This document shows positions 15,315 to 23,523 of a stretch of DNA of 64,000 nt, one piece after another. Under the pieces are notes generated by a model. It saw only the letters and a program-made list of their open reading frames with translations. It searched no databases and was not told where the DNA came from. The position numbers and the translations under genes are program-made. The first letter of the stretch is position 1; every line of letters starts with the position of its first letter. The DNA lies in the NCBI RefSeq assembly GCF_007679345.1, contig NZ_VEGH01000009.1, positions 62,001 through 126,000 of the forward strand, read 5' to 3'. This DNA comes from Cellulosimicrobium cellulans (GTDB lineage Bacteria > Actinomycetota > Actinomycetes > Actinomycetales > Cellulomonadaceae).

Positions 15315-16751
15315 ATGGGGGCGGGCGGCATGGCCGAGGTGCTGCTGGAGGACGCCGGCGGACCGCCGCCGGACCCGCGGGAGCCGGAGCACGACCGCGC
15401 CCGGCGGGCCCGCGCGCTGCTCCGGCGCTGGTGGCCGCTGCCGGTCGCGGGCGTCCTCGCGGTCGTGGCGTGGCAGTCCGTGACGGACGCCCGCACCGAG
15501 TCGGCGGCCGAGCGGCTGCGCGCGACGCCCGGGGTGATCGACGCGACCGTCACCGCGCCGCTGGACGTGACCTCGACGGGGTCGCCCGAGCTGGCGGGCG
15601 CGCTGTTCTCCGGGACCCGCACGCAGCAGGGGGACCTCGCCGGGCTCGTGCTCGGGACGGGGACGGGCCCCGGTGCGGGACCGGCGAGCGTCCTGGGGCT
15701 CGACCCGGCGACGGGCGAGGAGGTGTGGCGGGTCGACGTCGCGGACCCCCCGCCCGCCGACCTGACCAGCCGCGGCGGCGACTGCCGGAGCGGGGACGAC
15801 GGGCCCGCGCGGACCCTGTGGTGCGTGATCACCGACAGCCGGGACCTCGCCGGGACCGCGTCCGCCACGCGGCTCGTCGAGGTGCATCTCGGCGACCACG
15901 CGGTGCGCAGCACCCGCGACCTGGCGCCCGGCGCCGCGGCGACCCCCGTCGGGGACGCGACCCTGGTCGTCGGCACCCCGGCCGCGGAGTCCGTGCGCCT
16001 GGTCGCGACCGACGTCTCGTCGGGCGAGCAGCTGTGGGCGACCGAGGTGCCCGAGCCGATCCTGTCCCCGGGCTCGAGCACCGGCTGGCTGTCCCGCGCG
16101 GGCAGCCACGTCCTGGTGGCCACCGGCCGGGCGACCTGGGCCGTCGACGCCGGGACCGGGCGCGTGCAGGCCGGGGGCGCCGGGCTGGAGGTCGCCCGGG
16201 GCGACCGGCTCGTCGACGTCCAGGGGTCCAGCCGGACGCTGCTGCTCGGCGTCGACGGGTCGGGGACGGCCGAGGCCGATGGCCAGGCGCGCCCGGCAGC
16301 CCCCGACGACGGCTCCGCGCCGGGCGTGCTCGTGGTGGAGGTGAACGACGGCTCGCTGCAGCGCCTGCTGCGCGGCGTCGACGCGGCGTCCGGGGCGGTG
16401 CTGTGGGAGCGGCCCGCGGACGGCATGTCGGGGACCAACCAGGTGCTGCTCGACGGCGTGCTCTACGGCAGCGGCGCGACGACCGTCTGGGCGGTCGACG
16501 CGGAGACCGGCGAGGAGCGGTGGCGCGCCGAGGGCGCGAGGCTCCGGGACTTCCGGCTGATGACCGACGGGGTGCACCTGCTCCGCGTCGAGCGCGACCC
16601 GGAGTCGGGGGTGCCGGTGCTCGCCGCCTACCGGCTCGTGTCGGGAGGGCGGGCCTGGGCGACCCCGCTGCCGCCGGGGGTCGACAGCGTGTGGACCCAG
16701 GGCGGCATCCTGTACGGGCAGGGCGACGACGGGGTGGTCGTGCTCCGCTGA
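15315..16751 (+). CDS. Membrane-anchored PQQ-type beta-propeller protein
   Basis: The 478-residue product has an acidic, Pro-rich cytosolic start and one transmembrane helix (about residues 38-56, WWPLPVAGVLAVVAWQ). A long extracytosolic domain follows with repeated outer-membrane-assembly or PQQ-like blades: VLGLDPATGEEVWRVDV, LVATDVSSGEQLWATEV, TWAVDAGTGRVQAGG, RGVDAASGAVLWERPADG and VWAVDAETGEERWRAEG. The repeat D-x-x-(T/S)-G-x-x-x-W identifies the fold. No catalytic residues or cofactor motif are evident, so a binding or scaffolding role is likelier than enzyme activity. A hydrolase gene follows 12 bases downstream. The alternative start MAEVLLEDAG (15330) would shorten it by five residues. 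Confidence 0.8.
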   Translation: MGAGGMAEVLLEDAGGPPPDPREPEHDRARRARALLRRWWPLPVAGVLAVVAWQSVTDARTESAAERLRATPGVIDATVTAPLDVTSTGSPELAGALFSGTRTQQGDLAGLVLGTGTGPGAGPASVLGLDPATGEEVWRVDVADPPPADLTSRGGDCRSGDDGPARTLWCVITDSRDLAGTASATRLVEVHLGDHAVRSTRDLAPGAAATPVGDATLVVGTPAAESVRLVATDVSSGEQLWATEVPEPILSPGSSTGWLSRAGSHVLVATGRATWAVDAGTGRVQAGGAGLEVARGDRLVDVQGSSRTLLLGVDGSGTAEADGQARPAAPDDGSAPGVLVVEVNDGSLQRLLRGVDAASGAVLWERPADGMSGTNQVLLDGVLYGSGATTVWAVDAETGEERWRAEGARLRDFRLMTDGVHLLRVERDPESGVPVLAAYRLVSGGRAWATPLPPGVDSVWTQGGILYGQGDDGVVVLR

Positions 16752-16763
16752 GGGGGTGGGCGC

Positions 16764-17552
16764 ATGGTGCCGTCGACGCACGGGGTGACGGTGCACCACG
16801 TCGCGCACGGCTCCGGCCGGACCGTCGTGGTCCTGCACGGCGCCGGGGTGGACCACCGGGAGGCCGAGGCGTGCTTCGACGGGCCGCTCGCGGCGGTGGG
16901 CGGTCTGCGCCGGGTGTACCCGGACCTACCGGGGCACGGCCGGACCCCCGCGCCGCCGGCGCTGCGGGCCGAGGACGACGTCCTCGACGTGCTGCTCGGG
17001 TTCGTCGAGGAGGCGGCCGGCGGCGACCCCGTGCTGCTGGCCGGGCACTCCGCCGGGGCGCACGACGCGCGGGGGATCGCGGCGCGCCGACCGGACCTCG
17101 TCGCCGGGCTGGCGCTCGTGTGCCCGCTCGTCGCCGGCGGGCACGCCGTCCCGGCGCACGAGCCGGTCGTCCGGGACGACGACCTCGGCGACGCGGAGTT
17201 CCGGGGCTACTTCGTCGTGCAGACGCCCGAGATGCTCGACCGGTACCGGCGGTTCGTCGAGCCGGGCGCGGCGCTCGCGGACGCCGGGGCGAACGCGCGG
17301 ATCGGGCAGCGCTGGGAGATCACCGGGCTGGACGCGCCCGGCGCGGCGCCGTACCGCGGCCCGGTGCTGGTGGTGGCGGGGCGCCGGGACTCGTTCGTCG
17401 GCTACGCGGGGGCGGTGGCCCTGCTGGAGCGCTACCCGCGGGCGACGCTGGCGGTGGTCGACGGGGCGGGGCACGCGCTGCCGCACGAGCGGCCGGAGGT
17501 GCTGGCGGCGCTGCTGGCGGACTGGGCCGAACGGGTGTTCACCGCGCCCTGA
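16764..17552 (+). CDS. Alpha/beta hydrolase
   Basis: This 262-residue cytosolic protein has the alpha/beta-hydrolase order: oxyanion region VVVLHGAGVDH, YPDLPGHGRTPAP, nucleophile elbow AGHSAGAH (Ser), a late acid region VLVVAGRRDSFVG and the final His in VDGAGHALPHERPEV. A small cap lies between. It resembles epoxide-hydrolase or esterase-type members but the substrate cannot be named. The ATG follows the beta-propeller stop by 12 bases with GGGGGTGGG upstream, so the two genes are probably co-transcribed. Confidence 0.88.
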   Translation: MVPSTHGVTVHHVAHGSGRTVVVLHGAGVDHREAEACFDGPLAAVGGLRRVYPDLPGHGRTPAPPALRAEDDVLDVLLGFVEEAAGGDPVLLAGHSAGAHDARGIAARRPDLVAGLALVCPLVAGGHAVPAHEPVVRDDDLGDAEFRGYFVVQTPEMLDRYRRFVEPGAALADAGANARIGQRWEITGLDAPGAAPYRGPVLVVAGRRDSFVGYAGAVALLERYPRATLAVVDGAGHALPHERPEVLAALLADWAERVFTAP

Positions 17553-17737
17553 CCTGTGCCCACCCGCGTCACCAGGCGATTCACCCGCCCTCGGCTCGCG
17601 GTCCGGGGTGCTCGGCGCGCAGGATCGACGGTGCATCAGGACGCGGTGCGCCCCCCGGGCGATCGACGACGGCCCGGGCGGTGCGGACACCCCGCCGGCA
17701 CCCGCGCGTCGTGATCGCCCACGACGACAGAAGGCCG

Positions 17738-20011
17738 ATGACCACCACCCCGCAGGCGACCCCGGCCCGCCGTCGGACACGCGCCGTCGTGCTGCTCGTG
17801 CTCGTCGGCGCGCTCGCGGCCGCCGCGCTCGCGCTGCGGGGGACGGCGGCGCTCGCCGTCGCCGCCGCCGCGTCGGCGGGCGCGGCGGTCGTCGGCGGGC
17901 TGGTGCGTGGTGGTCCCTCGGGACGGGACGGGGACGACCGGACGTGGCGGTGGGCCGGTGGGACCGCCTGGTTGCTGACCGCCGGGCTGGTGGCCGAGGT
18001 GGCGGTCGCCGGTGCCGGCGGTCCGGGCGGGGTCGCCTTCACCGTCGGTGTCCTCCTCGCGTCCGGCGCGCTCTACCACGGCCTCGTCCACTGGAACCGG
18101 ATCCGGACCGAGCTGTCCGACCCCGGCGACTGGTTGAACGGCGTCAGCGCCGGCGCCGCCCTGCTCGCGCTCGGCGACCTCGTCCTGCGCGCCGAGCCGG
18201 GCACGGCCGGGTGGTGGGCCCTCCAGCTCGGCATGGTGCGGGTGGCCGCCCTGCTGGTGGCCCTCGGGACGACCGGCACCGTGCTGGCGATCGCGGGGCT
18301 CCGGCGCGACGTCCGGGCGTGGGTGCTCACGGCCGGGCTGGCCGTGGTCACCGGGGTCGAGATCGTCGCGCTGCTCGCCGGGCCCGCGTCCGCCGAGCCG
18401 GCCCCGGCGGTGGTCGTGGCGTGGACCGGGCTGGCCGTGCTGGTCGCCGGTCTGCGGGTGGGGCGTGCCCGCGCCCTCCCGCCCCGGGAGGCGGCCTCCC
18501 AGGACACGACTCTCGGGTCCCTGGTGGTCATGGGCGCCGGGGTGGGGATCCTCGTGGTCGCCGCGCTGGTGCCCGGCGACCAGCCGGTGGCGTCCGTGCT
18601 GGCGGCGGCCGCCGCGGTGGGCGGCGGTGCGCGGGTGCTGCGGCTCGTGACCGACCTGGCCCAGCTCGCGACCGTGCGGCAGGAGGCGCGCACCGATCCG
18701 CTGACGGGCGTCGCCAACCGCCGCGCGCTGCTCGAGCAGCTCGGGGCGGTGGCGTCGGGCCCGCGCGGCGCGCTGCTCGTGATCGACCTCGACCGGTTCA
18801 AGGAGGTCAACGACCGGTTCGGCCACGCGGTCGGCGACGGGGTGATCCGGTCGGCCGCGGCCCGGCTCGCCGGCGCGGTGGACGGGCGCGGGGTGGTGGC
18901 GCGGCTCGGGGGCGACGAGTTCGCCGTCGCCCTGCCCGACGCGGACGAGGACGCCGCCGTCGAGCTGGCGCGCGTCGTGCTGCGCACGCTCACCCGGACC
19001 ATCGGCGTCGAGGGTCGGGTGGTCCGCCTCGAGGCGAGCATCGGGGTGGCGACGACCGCGGTCGGCGCCCGCGACGCGGCCGGCCTGCTGCGCCGGGCGG
19101 ACGCCGCGATGTACGACGCGAAGCAGGCGGGCGGCGGCGTGCGGCTCTACGACCGCGACTCCGACGCGCGGGCGCGTGCGGAGCGCCGGCTGGTGGACGA
19201 GCTGCGGCAGGCGCTGGACGACGAGCGCGACGGGCGGCACGGGCGGATCACCGTGCACCTGCAGCCGCAGGTGGACCTGGCGGACGGCCGGGTCGTCGCC
19301 GCGGAGGCGCTCGTGCGGTGGGAGCACCCCGAGCGCGGCGTCCTGGCGCCCGCCGCGTTCCTCGCGCTGGCCGAGGAGCACGGGCTCATGGGTCGGCTCA
19401 CGCGCCGCGTCCTCGACCAGGCGACCCGGGCCGCGGCGGGCTGGGCGGCTCCGGACGGGCACGCAGTGCGCGTCGCGGTGAACCTGTCGACCTCCTGCCT
19501 CGACGAACCGGGCCTGCTCGAGCTGGTGGACGACGCGCTCGCGCGCGCCGGGCTCCCGGCGGACCGGCTGGTGCTGGAGATCACCGAGACCGCGCTGATG
19601 CACGACCCGGAGCGGGCCGTCGAGGCCACGCACCGGCTGGCGGAGCGGGGGATCGGCCTCAGCATCGACGACTACGGCACGGGGTACTCCTCGCTCGCGT
19701 ACCTGAACGACCTGCCCGCCGAGGAGCTGAAGCTCGACCGCTCGTTCACCGCACGGGCGCTCGCCGACCCGCGGACGCGGGCGATCGTCGCGGGCACGGT
19801 CGAGCTCGCGCACCACCTCGGGCTGCGGCTCGTGGCGGAGGGCGTCGAGGACCGCGCGACGGAGGCGCTGCTGCGGGGACTGGGCTGCGACCGGGTCCAG
19901 GGGTATCTGCACGCCCGGCCCATGCCCGTCGAGGCGTTCGCGTCGTGGCTGGACGAGCGGCGCGCGGTGCCGCCGGCACCCGTCTCGCTCGCGCTCGACG
20001 GGACCGCCTGA
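17738..20011 (+). CDS. Membrane GGDEF-EAL cyclic-di-GMP enzyme
   Basis: This 757-residue protein has about eight predicted transmembrane helices in residues 15-310, then a diguanylate cyclase domain with GGDEF at 391-395. The phosphodiesterase domain has EAL at 523-525. The EAL active-site set looks complete: the Glu of EALVRW, VNLS, ITETALM, DDYGTGYSSLAYL, LKLDRSF, VAEGVE and VQGYLHARP. The GGDEF core is also intact (RLGGDEFAVALP, IDLDRFKEVND). No RxxD inhibitory site is seen upstream of GGDEF. Both activities are thus possible, with the membrane part acting as sensor. The ATG at 17738 has GAAGG upstream. It stands alone, 185 bases after the hydrolase. Confidence 0.93.
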   Translation: MTTTPQATPARRRTRAVVLLVLVGALAAAALALRGTAALAVAAAASAGAAVVGGLVRGGPSGRDGDDRTWRWAGGTAWLLTAGLVAEVAVAGAGGPGGVAFTVGVLLASGALYHGLVHWNRIRTELSDPGDWLNGVSAGAALLALGDLVLRAEPGTAGWWALQLGMVRVAALLVALGTTGTVLAIAGLRRDVRAWVLTAGLAVVTGVEIVALLAGPASAEPAPAVVVAWTGLAVLVAGLRVGRARALPPREAASQDTTLGSLVVMGAGVGILVVAALVPGDQPVASVLAAAAAVGGGARVLRLVTDLAQLATVRQEARTDPLTGVANRRALLEQLGAVASGPRGALLVIDLDRFKEVNDRFGHAVGDGVIRSAAARLAGAVDGRGVVARLGGDEFAVALPDADEDAAVELARVVLRTLTRTIGVEGRVVRLEASIGVATTAVGARDAAGLLRRADAAMYDAKQAGGGVRLYDRDSDARARAERRLVDELRQALDDERDGRHGRITVHLQPQVDLADGRVVAAEALVRWEHPERGVLAPAAFLALAEEHGLMGRLTRRVLDQATRAAAGWAAPDGHAVRVAVNLSTSCLDEPGLLELVDDALARAGLPADRLVLEITETALMHDPERAVEATHRLAERGIGLSIDDYGTGYSSLAYLNDLPAEELKLDRSFTARALADPRTRAIVAGTVELAHHLGLRLVAEGVEDRATEALLRGLGCDRVQGYLHARPMPVEAFASWLDERRAVPPAPVSLALDGTA

Positions 20012-20111
20012 CGGCTCCGCCCGCGGTCCGGGTGCCGCCCCATTCACTACCGGGTGGTAGGCGTGCCGAGGTTCACAGGTGGGCCGGGAGCGCCCGGAGC
20101 CGCGGAGGTCC

Positions 20112-20117
20112 TAGAAT
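20112..20117 (+). promoter_or_regulatory. -10 box for a leaderless start at 20126
   Basis: TAGAAT lies 8 bases before the GTG of the ANTAR regulator gene; no ribosome site is present between them. Confidence 0.55.
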
Positions 20118-20125
20118 CTCTCCTC

Positions 20126-20821
20126 GTGAGCACCCAGGACGCGACGCCGAGCGGCGACGAGAACGCCGCCGACCCCACCCTCGACCTCGACATCCCGCAG
20201 GCCCGCGCGGCCGAGCAGGCGCCCGAGGCGTCCGGCAGGCCCGCCCGCCGCGCCGTCGTGGCGGAGGACGAGGCCCTCATCCGGATGGACGTCGTCGAGA
20301 CGCTCCGCGAGGCGGGCTTCGACGTCGTCGGCGAGGCCGGTGACGGCGAGCAGGCCGTGGCGCTCGCCACCGAGCTCAAGCCGGACGTCGTCGTCATGGA
20401 CGTCAAGATGCCGGTGCTCGACGGCATCTCCGCGGCCGAGCGGATCGCCAAGGCGCACCTCGCGCCGGTCGTGCTGCTCACCGCGTTCTCGCAGACCGAG
20501 CTCGTCGAGCGCGCCCGCGACGCCGGCGCGATGGCGTACGTCGTCAAGCCGTTCAGCCCGGCCGACCTGCTGCCCGCGGTGGAGATCGCCATCTCCCGCT
20601 ACGCGCAGATCACCGCGCTCGAGTCCGAGGTCGCCGACCTCGCCGAGCGGTTCGAGACCCGCAAGCGCGTCGACCGCGCCAAGGGCCTGCTCATGACGAA
20701 GATGGGCCTGACGGAGCCCGAGTCGTTCCGCTGGATCCAGAAGACCTCGATGGACCGCCGGCTCACCATGCGCGAGGTCGCGGACGCCGTCATCGACCAG
20801 GTCGGCGGCGGCGCCGCCTGA
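20126..20821 (+). CDS. pdtaR: ANTAR-domain response regulator (PdtaR-like)
   Basis: The 231-residue protein has a disordered acidic N-terminus of about 45 residues, a receiver domain and a C-terminal ANTAR RNA-binding domain. The receiver is complete: acidic pair in VAEDEALIRMD, phosphoacceptor Asp92 in VVMDVKMP, Thr in LLTAFSQ and Lys in YVVKPFSP. A short coiled linker (ALESEVADLAERFETRKRVD) leads into AKGLLMTKMGLTEPESFRWIQKTS and MREVADAVI. This is the architecture of mycobacterial PdtaR, an antiterminator acting on two-hairpin RNAs and phosphorylated by PdtaS. No PdtaS gene lies in the window, as expected for this split pair. A strong hairpin follows the gene. Confidence 0.92.
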   Translation: MSTQDATPSGDENAADPTLDLDIPQARAAEQAPEASGRPARRAVVAEDEALIRMDVVETLREAGFDVVGEAGDGEQAVALATELKPDVVVMDVKMPVLDGISAAERIAKAHLAPVVLLTAFSQTELVERARDAGAMAYVVKPFSPADLLPAVEIAISRYAQITALESEVADLAERFETRKRVDRAKGLLMTKMGLTEPESFRWIQKTSMDRRLTMREVADAVIDQVGGGAA

Positions 20822-21124
20822 CGCCCGCGTCCTGCGTCTCCCCGAGGCCCGGCCCACCGAACGGTGGGCCGGGCCTCGTGCTGTCGGTGCACGCGGGGAT
20901 GTCCACGATGTGATCCACGCCACACAGCGGCGGCGTGTCGCGGTGCGATCCGCGTCTTCCCGGGGGAAGGTCACGAATCGGCACCGGTCATCCGGTGTGA
21001 CATGCACGACACGCGGCGGACACACGGGGCGCATACCTTCACGGCCACACACCGCCGGTGGCACGACCCCCGGCATCCGGCCGGGGCTCCCGGCAGGCAG
21101 TACTCACCGACAGGAGTACCACGC
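20822..21124. other. Intergenic region with terminator and upstream region of the liv binding-protein gene
   Basis: The left end carries the hairpin at 20844-20877. A TACCTT box at 21034-21039 is a possible -10 for the binding-protein gene, about 80 bases upstream of its start; no clear -35 is seen. I see no small gene here. Confidence 0.5.
20844..20877 (+). terminator. Hairpin after pdtaR
   Basis: Perfect 16-base arms GAGGCCCGGCCCACCG (20844-20859) and CGGTGGGCCGGGCCTC (20862-20877) separated by AA. Confidence 0.8.
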
Positions 21125-22390
21125 ATGATTCGTACGACACATGCCGTCCAGGCGGCAGCCCTCGCGGGTGCCGTCGCGCTCGTGCTGACCGCGTGCAGCA
21201 GCAGCGACGACGGCGGGTCGGGCGGTGACGAGACGGCGGCCGGCGACGCCGGCCCGCTGATCATCGGCACCCTGCTGCCCCAGACCGGCACCCTGGCGTA
21301 CCTCGGCCCGCCGGAGATCGCGGGCGTCGACCTGGCCGTCCAGGAGATCAACGAGGCCGGCGGCGTGCTCGGCTCGGACGTCGAGGTCATCCACGCGGAC
21401 TCGTCCGACGCCGACCACGCCGAGGTCGCGACCCAGTCGGTCACGGACCTCATCTCGCAGGACGTCCAGGTCATCGTCGGTGCGGCGTCCTCGTCGGTCA
21501 CGCTCAACGTCGTCGACGACATCACGGGCGCCGAGATCGTGCAGATCTCCCCGGCGAACACCGCGACGTCCCTGTCGGGCTACTCCGACTTCTACTTCCG
21601 CACCGCGCCGCCGGACACCGTCCAGGGCGCCGCGCTGGGCAACCTCATCACCGGCGACGGCCACGCGAACATCGGCATCCTGGTGTTCAACGACGACTAC
21701 GGCACCTCGCTGCGCAACGTCGTCAAGAGCACCGTCGAGGACGCGGGGGCCACCGTCGTCTACGGCAACGAGGGCGAGGAGTTCGACCCGGCCGCGAGCA
21801 GCTTCGCGACCGACGTCACCGCGCTCATGGCGACCAGCCCCGACGCCGTCGTGGTCCTGGCGTTCGAGCAGACCAAGCAGATCATCCCGGAGCTCGTCGC
21901 CGCCGGCGTCGACCCCGCCACGATCTACATGGTCGACGGCAACACGGCCGACTACTCCGCGGACTTCGACCCGGGCACCCTCGAGGGCGCGCAGGGCACC
22001 ATCCCCGGCGCGTTCCCCAGCGACGACTTCCAGGCGCGCCTCAAGGAGGTCGACCCGGCGCTGACGGACTACGCCTACGGCCCCGAGTCGTACGACGCGA
22101 CCATCCTGGCGGCCCTCGCGGCGGTCAAGGGCGGCGGCACCGACGGCCCCACCATCCAGGCCAACATGGCCGCGGTGTCGGGCGCCGACGGCGGCGAGGA
22201 GTGCACCACCTACGCGGACTGCGTCGAGCTGCTCGACGCCGGCGAGGACATCCAGTACGTCGGCCAGGCCGGCGTCGGACCGTTCAACGAGGACAACGAC
22301 CCGTCGTCCGCGTTCATCGGCGTCTACAAGTACGGCGCCGACAACAAGAACGTCTGGGTGAAGGCGGTCGAGGGCTCCGTCGGCGAGTGA
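21125..22390 (+). CDS. Branched-chain amino acid-type ABC solute-binding lipoprotein (LivJ-like)
   Basis: This 421-residue protein has an N-terminal signal with lipobox LVLTAC (Cys24 lipidated) and a Ser/Gly/Asp linker. The Peripla_BP_6 fold follows: LIIGTLLPQTGTLAYLGPPEIAGVDLAVQEINEAGG, then VIVGAASSSVTLNVVDDI and a C-terminal TYADCVELLDAGEDIQYVGQAG. That last segment has a Cys pair (ECTTYADC) seen in amino acid binding proteins. AGGAG precedes the ATG at 21125. It should capture a branched-chain or related amino acid, or urea, for the LivHMGF complex encoded on the other strand at 23524-27795. Two unrelated genes separate them, so the partnership is inferred from proximity. Confidence 0.9.
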   Translation: MIRTTHAVQAAALAGAVALVLTACSSSDDGGSGGDETAAGDAGPLIIGTLLPQTGTLAYLGPPEIAGVDLAVQEINEAGGVLGSDVEVIHADSSDADHAEVATQSVTDLISQDVQVIVGAASSSVTLNVVDDITGAEIVQISPANTATSLSGYSDFYFRTAPPDTVQGAALGNLITGDGHANIGILVFNDDYGTSLRNVVKSTVEDAGATVVYGNEGEEFDPAASSFATDVTALMATSPDAVVVLAFEQTKQIIPELVAAGVDPATIYMVDGNTADYSADFDPGTLEGAQGTIPGAFPSDDFQARLKEVDPALTDYAYGPESYDATILAALAAVKGGGTDGPTIQANMAAVSGADGGEECTTYADCVELLDAGEDIQYVGQAGVGPFNEDNDPSSAFIGVYKYGADNKNVWVKAVEGSVGE

Positions 22391-22441
22391 CGACGGCAGC
22401 CTGAGCCTCCGGCCGGAGCAGGGGACCGGCCTCCGGGCGAC

Positions 22442-22476
22442 GAGGGCCCGGGACGCGTGCGGCGTCCCGGGCCCTC
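22442..22476 (+). terminator. Hairpin after the liv binding-protein gene
   Basis: Perfect 15-base arms GAGGGCCCGGGACGC (22442-22456) and GCGTCCCGGGCCCTC (22462-22476) with a 5-base loop. Confidence 0.8.
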
Positions 22477-22517
22477 GGTCGTCCCCGGCGGGCGAGGGCG
22501 GTGTCGGTGGTCGGGCG

Positions 22518-22523
22518 TAGCGT
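22518..22523 (+). promoter_or_regulatory. -10 box for a leaderless start at 22530
   Basis: TAGCGT lies 6 bases before the ATG of the VOC gene. Confidence 0.5.
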
Positions 22524-22529
22524 CCGGGC

Positions 22530-22907
22530 ATGGACTACCGACTGGAGCTCGTGCAGGTGCCCGTCTCCGACGTGGACCGGGCCAAGGACTTCTACACGCA
22601 GCGCGCCGGGTTCGTGCTCGACCACGACCACGAGGTCGGCGGCGGCATCCGGTTCGTGCAGCTGACGCCACCCGGCTCAAGGGCGTCCATCGCGATCGGG
22701 ACCGGGCTGACGACGATGCCGCCCGGCTCCGTCGAGGGGCTGCAGCTCGTCGTCGCGGACATCGACGCCGCGCGGGACGAGCTGACCGGCCGCGGGCTCG
22801 ACGTGGGGGAGGTGCAGGACTTCCCGTGGGGGCGGTTCCTGTTCTTCGCCGACCCCGACGGCAACCGGTGGGCCGTGCAGCAGACCATGCACGCGTCCGC
22901 CGGCTGA
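22530..22907 (+). CDS. VOC (glyoxalase/bleomycin-resistance fold) protein
   Basis: This 125-residue protein is a single VOC unit pair: MDYRLELVQVPVSDVDRAKDFYTQRAGF opens the first beta-alpha-beta module, and GLQLVVADIDAARDELTGRG with FLFFADPDGNRWAVQQ forms the second. The FADPDGNRW motif is the usual end of the metal-binding edge. Metal ligands are not fully evident, so lyase, dioxygenase or binding roles are all possible. It is short and cytosolic, and has its own promoter between two liv loci. The start directly after the -10 box suggests a leaderless message. Confidence 0.88.
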   Translation: MDYRLELVQVPVSDVDRAKDFYTQRAGFVLDHDHEVGGGIRFVQLTPPGSRASIAIGTGLTTMPPGSVEGLQLVVADIDAARDELTGRGLDVGEVQDFPWGRFLFFADPDGNRWAVQQTMHASAG

Positions 22908-22955
22908 GGCGCCCCCGGGGGGCCCGGAGGGCTTCCCGGGAGGCGGGAGCGGACC

Positions 22956-22961
22956 TACCGT
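22956..22961 (+). promoter_or_regulatory. -10 box for a leaderless start at 22969
   Basis: TACCGT lies 7 bases before the ATG chosen for the DUF2277 gene; this spacing supports 22969 rather than the GTG at 22960 as start. Confidence 0.5.
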
Positions 22962-22968
22962 GGGCGGC

Positions 22969-23340
22969 ATGTGCCGGAACATCACCACGCTGCGGGGCCT
23001 CGAGCCCGCCGCGACCGACGAGGAGATCGTGGCCGCGGCCCGTCAGTTCGTCCGCAAGGTCACCGGCGTGCAGTCGGTGAGCGCCGCGACGGCCGAGCCG
23101 CTCGACCGCGCGGTCGACGAGATCGCCGCCATCGTGACGCGCCTGCTCGACGAGCTGCCCGAGCGGCGGCGCCCGCCGGCGACGGTGCCGCCGCTGCGCC
23201 GCCCGGAGGTCCGCGCGCGCCTGGGCATGCCGCCGTTCGGCGGGGACGAGGCGGACCACGACCACCCGCACGACCACGACGGTCACGCGCACGACCACGC
23301 CGACGGGCACACGCACCCGCACGACCACGTGCACGCCTGA
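22969..23340 (+). CDS. DUF2277 protein with a histidine-rich tail
   Basis: The first 90 residues match the DUF2277 family: MCRNITTLRGLEPAATDEEIVAAARQFVRKVTGVQ, then a conserved helix LDRAVDEIAAIVTRLLDEL. The last 27 residues after GGDEADHD are almost entirely His, Asp and Gly, with at least 11 His, which is not part of the usual family length of roughly 90 residues. Such tails bind Zn, Ni or Co in metallochaperones and nickel-storage proteins. The core function of DUF2277 is unknown, so metal binding is inference from the tail. The ATG at 22969 is favoured by the adjacent -10 box and by the family N-terminus MCRN. Confidence 0.85.
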   Translation: MCRNITTLRGLEPAATDEEIVAAARQFVRKVTGVQSVSAATAEPLDRAVDEIAAIVTRLLDELPERRRPPATVPPLRRPEVRARLGMPPFGGDEADHDHPHDHDGHAHDHADGHTHPHDHVHA

Positions 23341-23431
23341 CACCCACCGCGAGCGGGGGCTCACGGCTCTCCCCGCCGTGCCCGGTGCTGCGCGATCGCC
23401 GCGCCGCGCCGCGCCGCTCTGCGCCCAGCGA

Positions 23432-23486
23432 GTAGTCGACACGTCGAGGGGGTAGCCGGCGACTGCTCGCTCGACGCGTCGACTAC
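23432..23486. repeat. Intergenic inverted-word cluster 1
   Basis: GTAGTCGACACGTCGAG (23432-23448) is matched by CTCGACGCGTCGACTAC (23470-23486), a 17-base inverted repeat with one mismatch. CGAGGGGGTAG at 23444-23454 also pairs with CTACCCCCTCG at 23483-23493. It lies between the convergent DUF2277 and livF genes, so it may be a bidirectional terminator, but the alternative overlapping pairings are unusual. Confidence 0.7.
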
Positions 23487-23523
23487 CCCCTCGCGGTCCC
23501 GGGTCCGCCCCGGGCGGCGGCCC

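Noticed and set aside
23341..23523. Possible CRISPR-like repeat because of repeated words
   Set aside because: Only two or three copies in opposite orientation, no regular spacers and no cas genes nearby.
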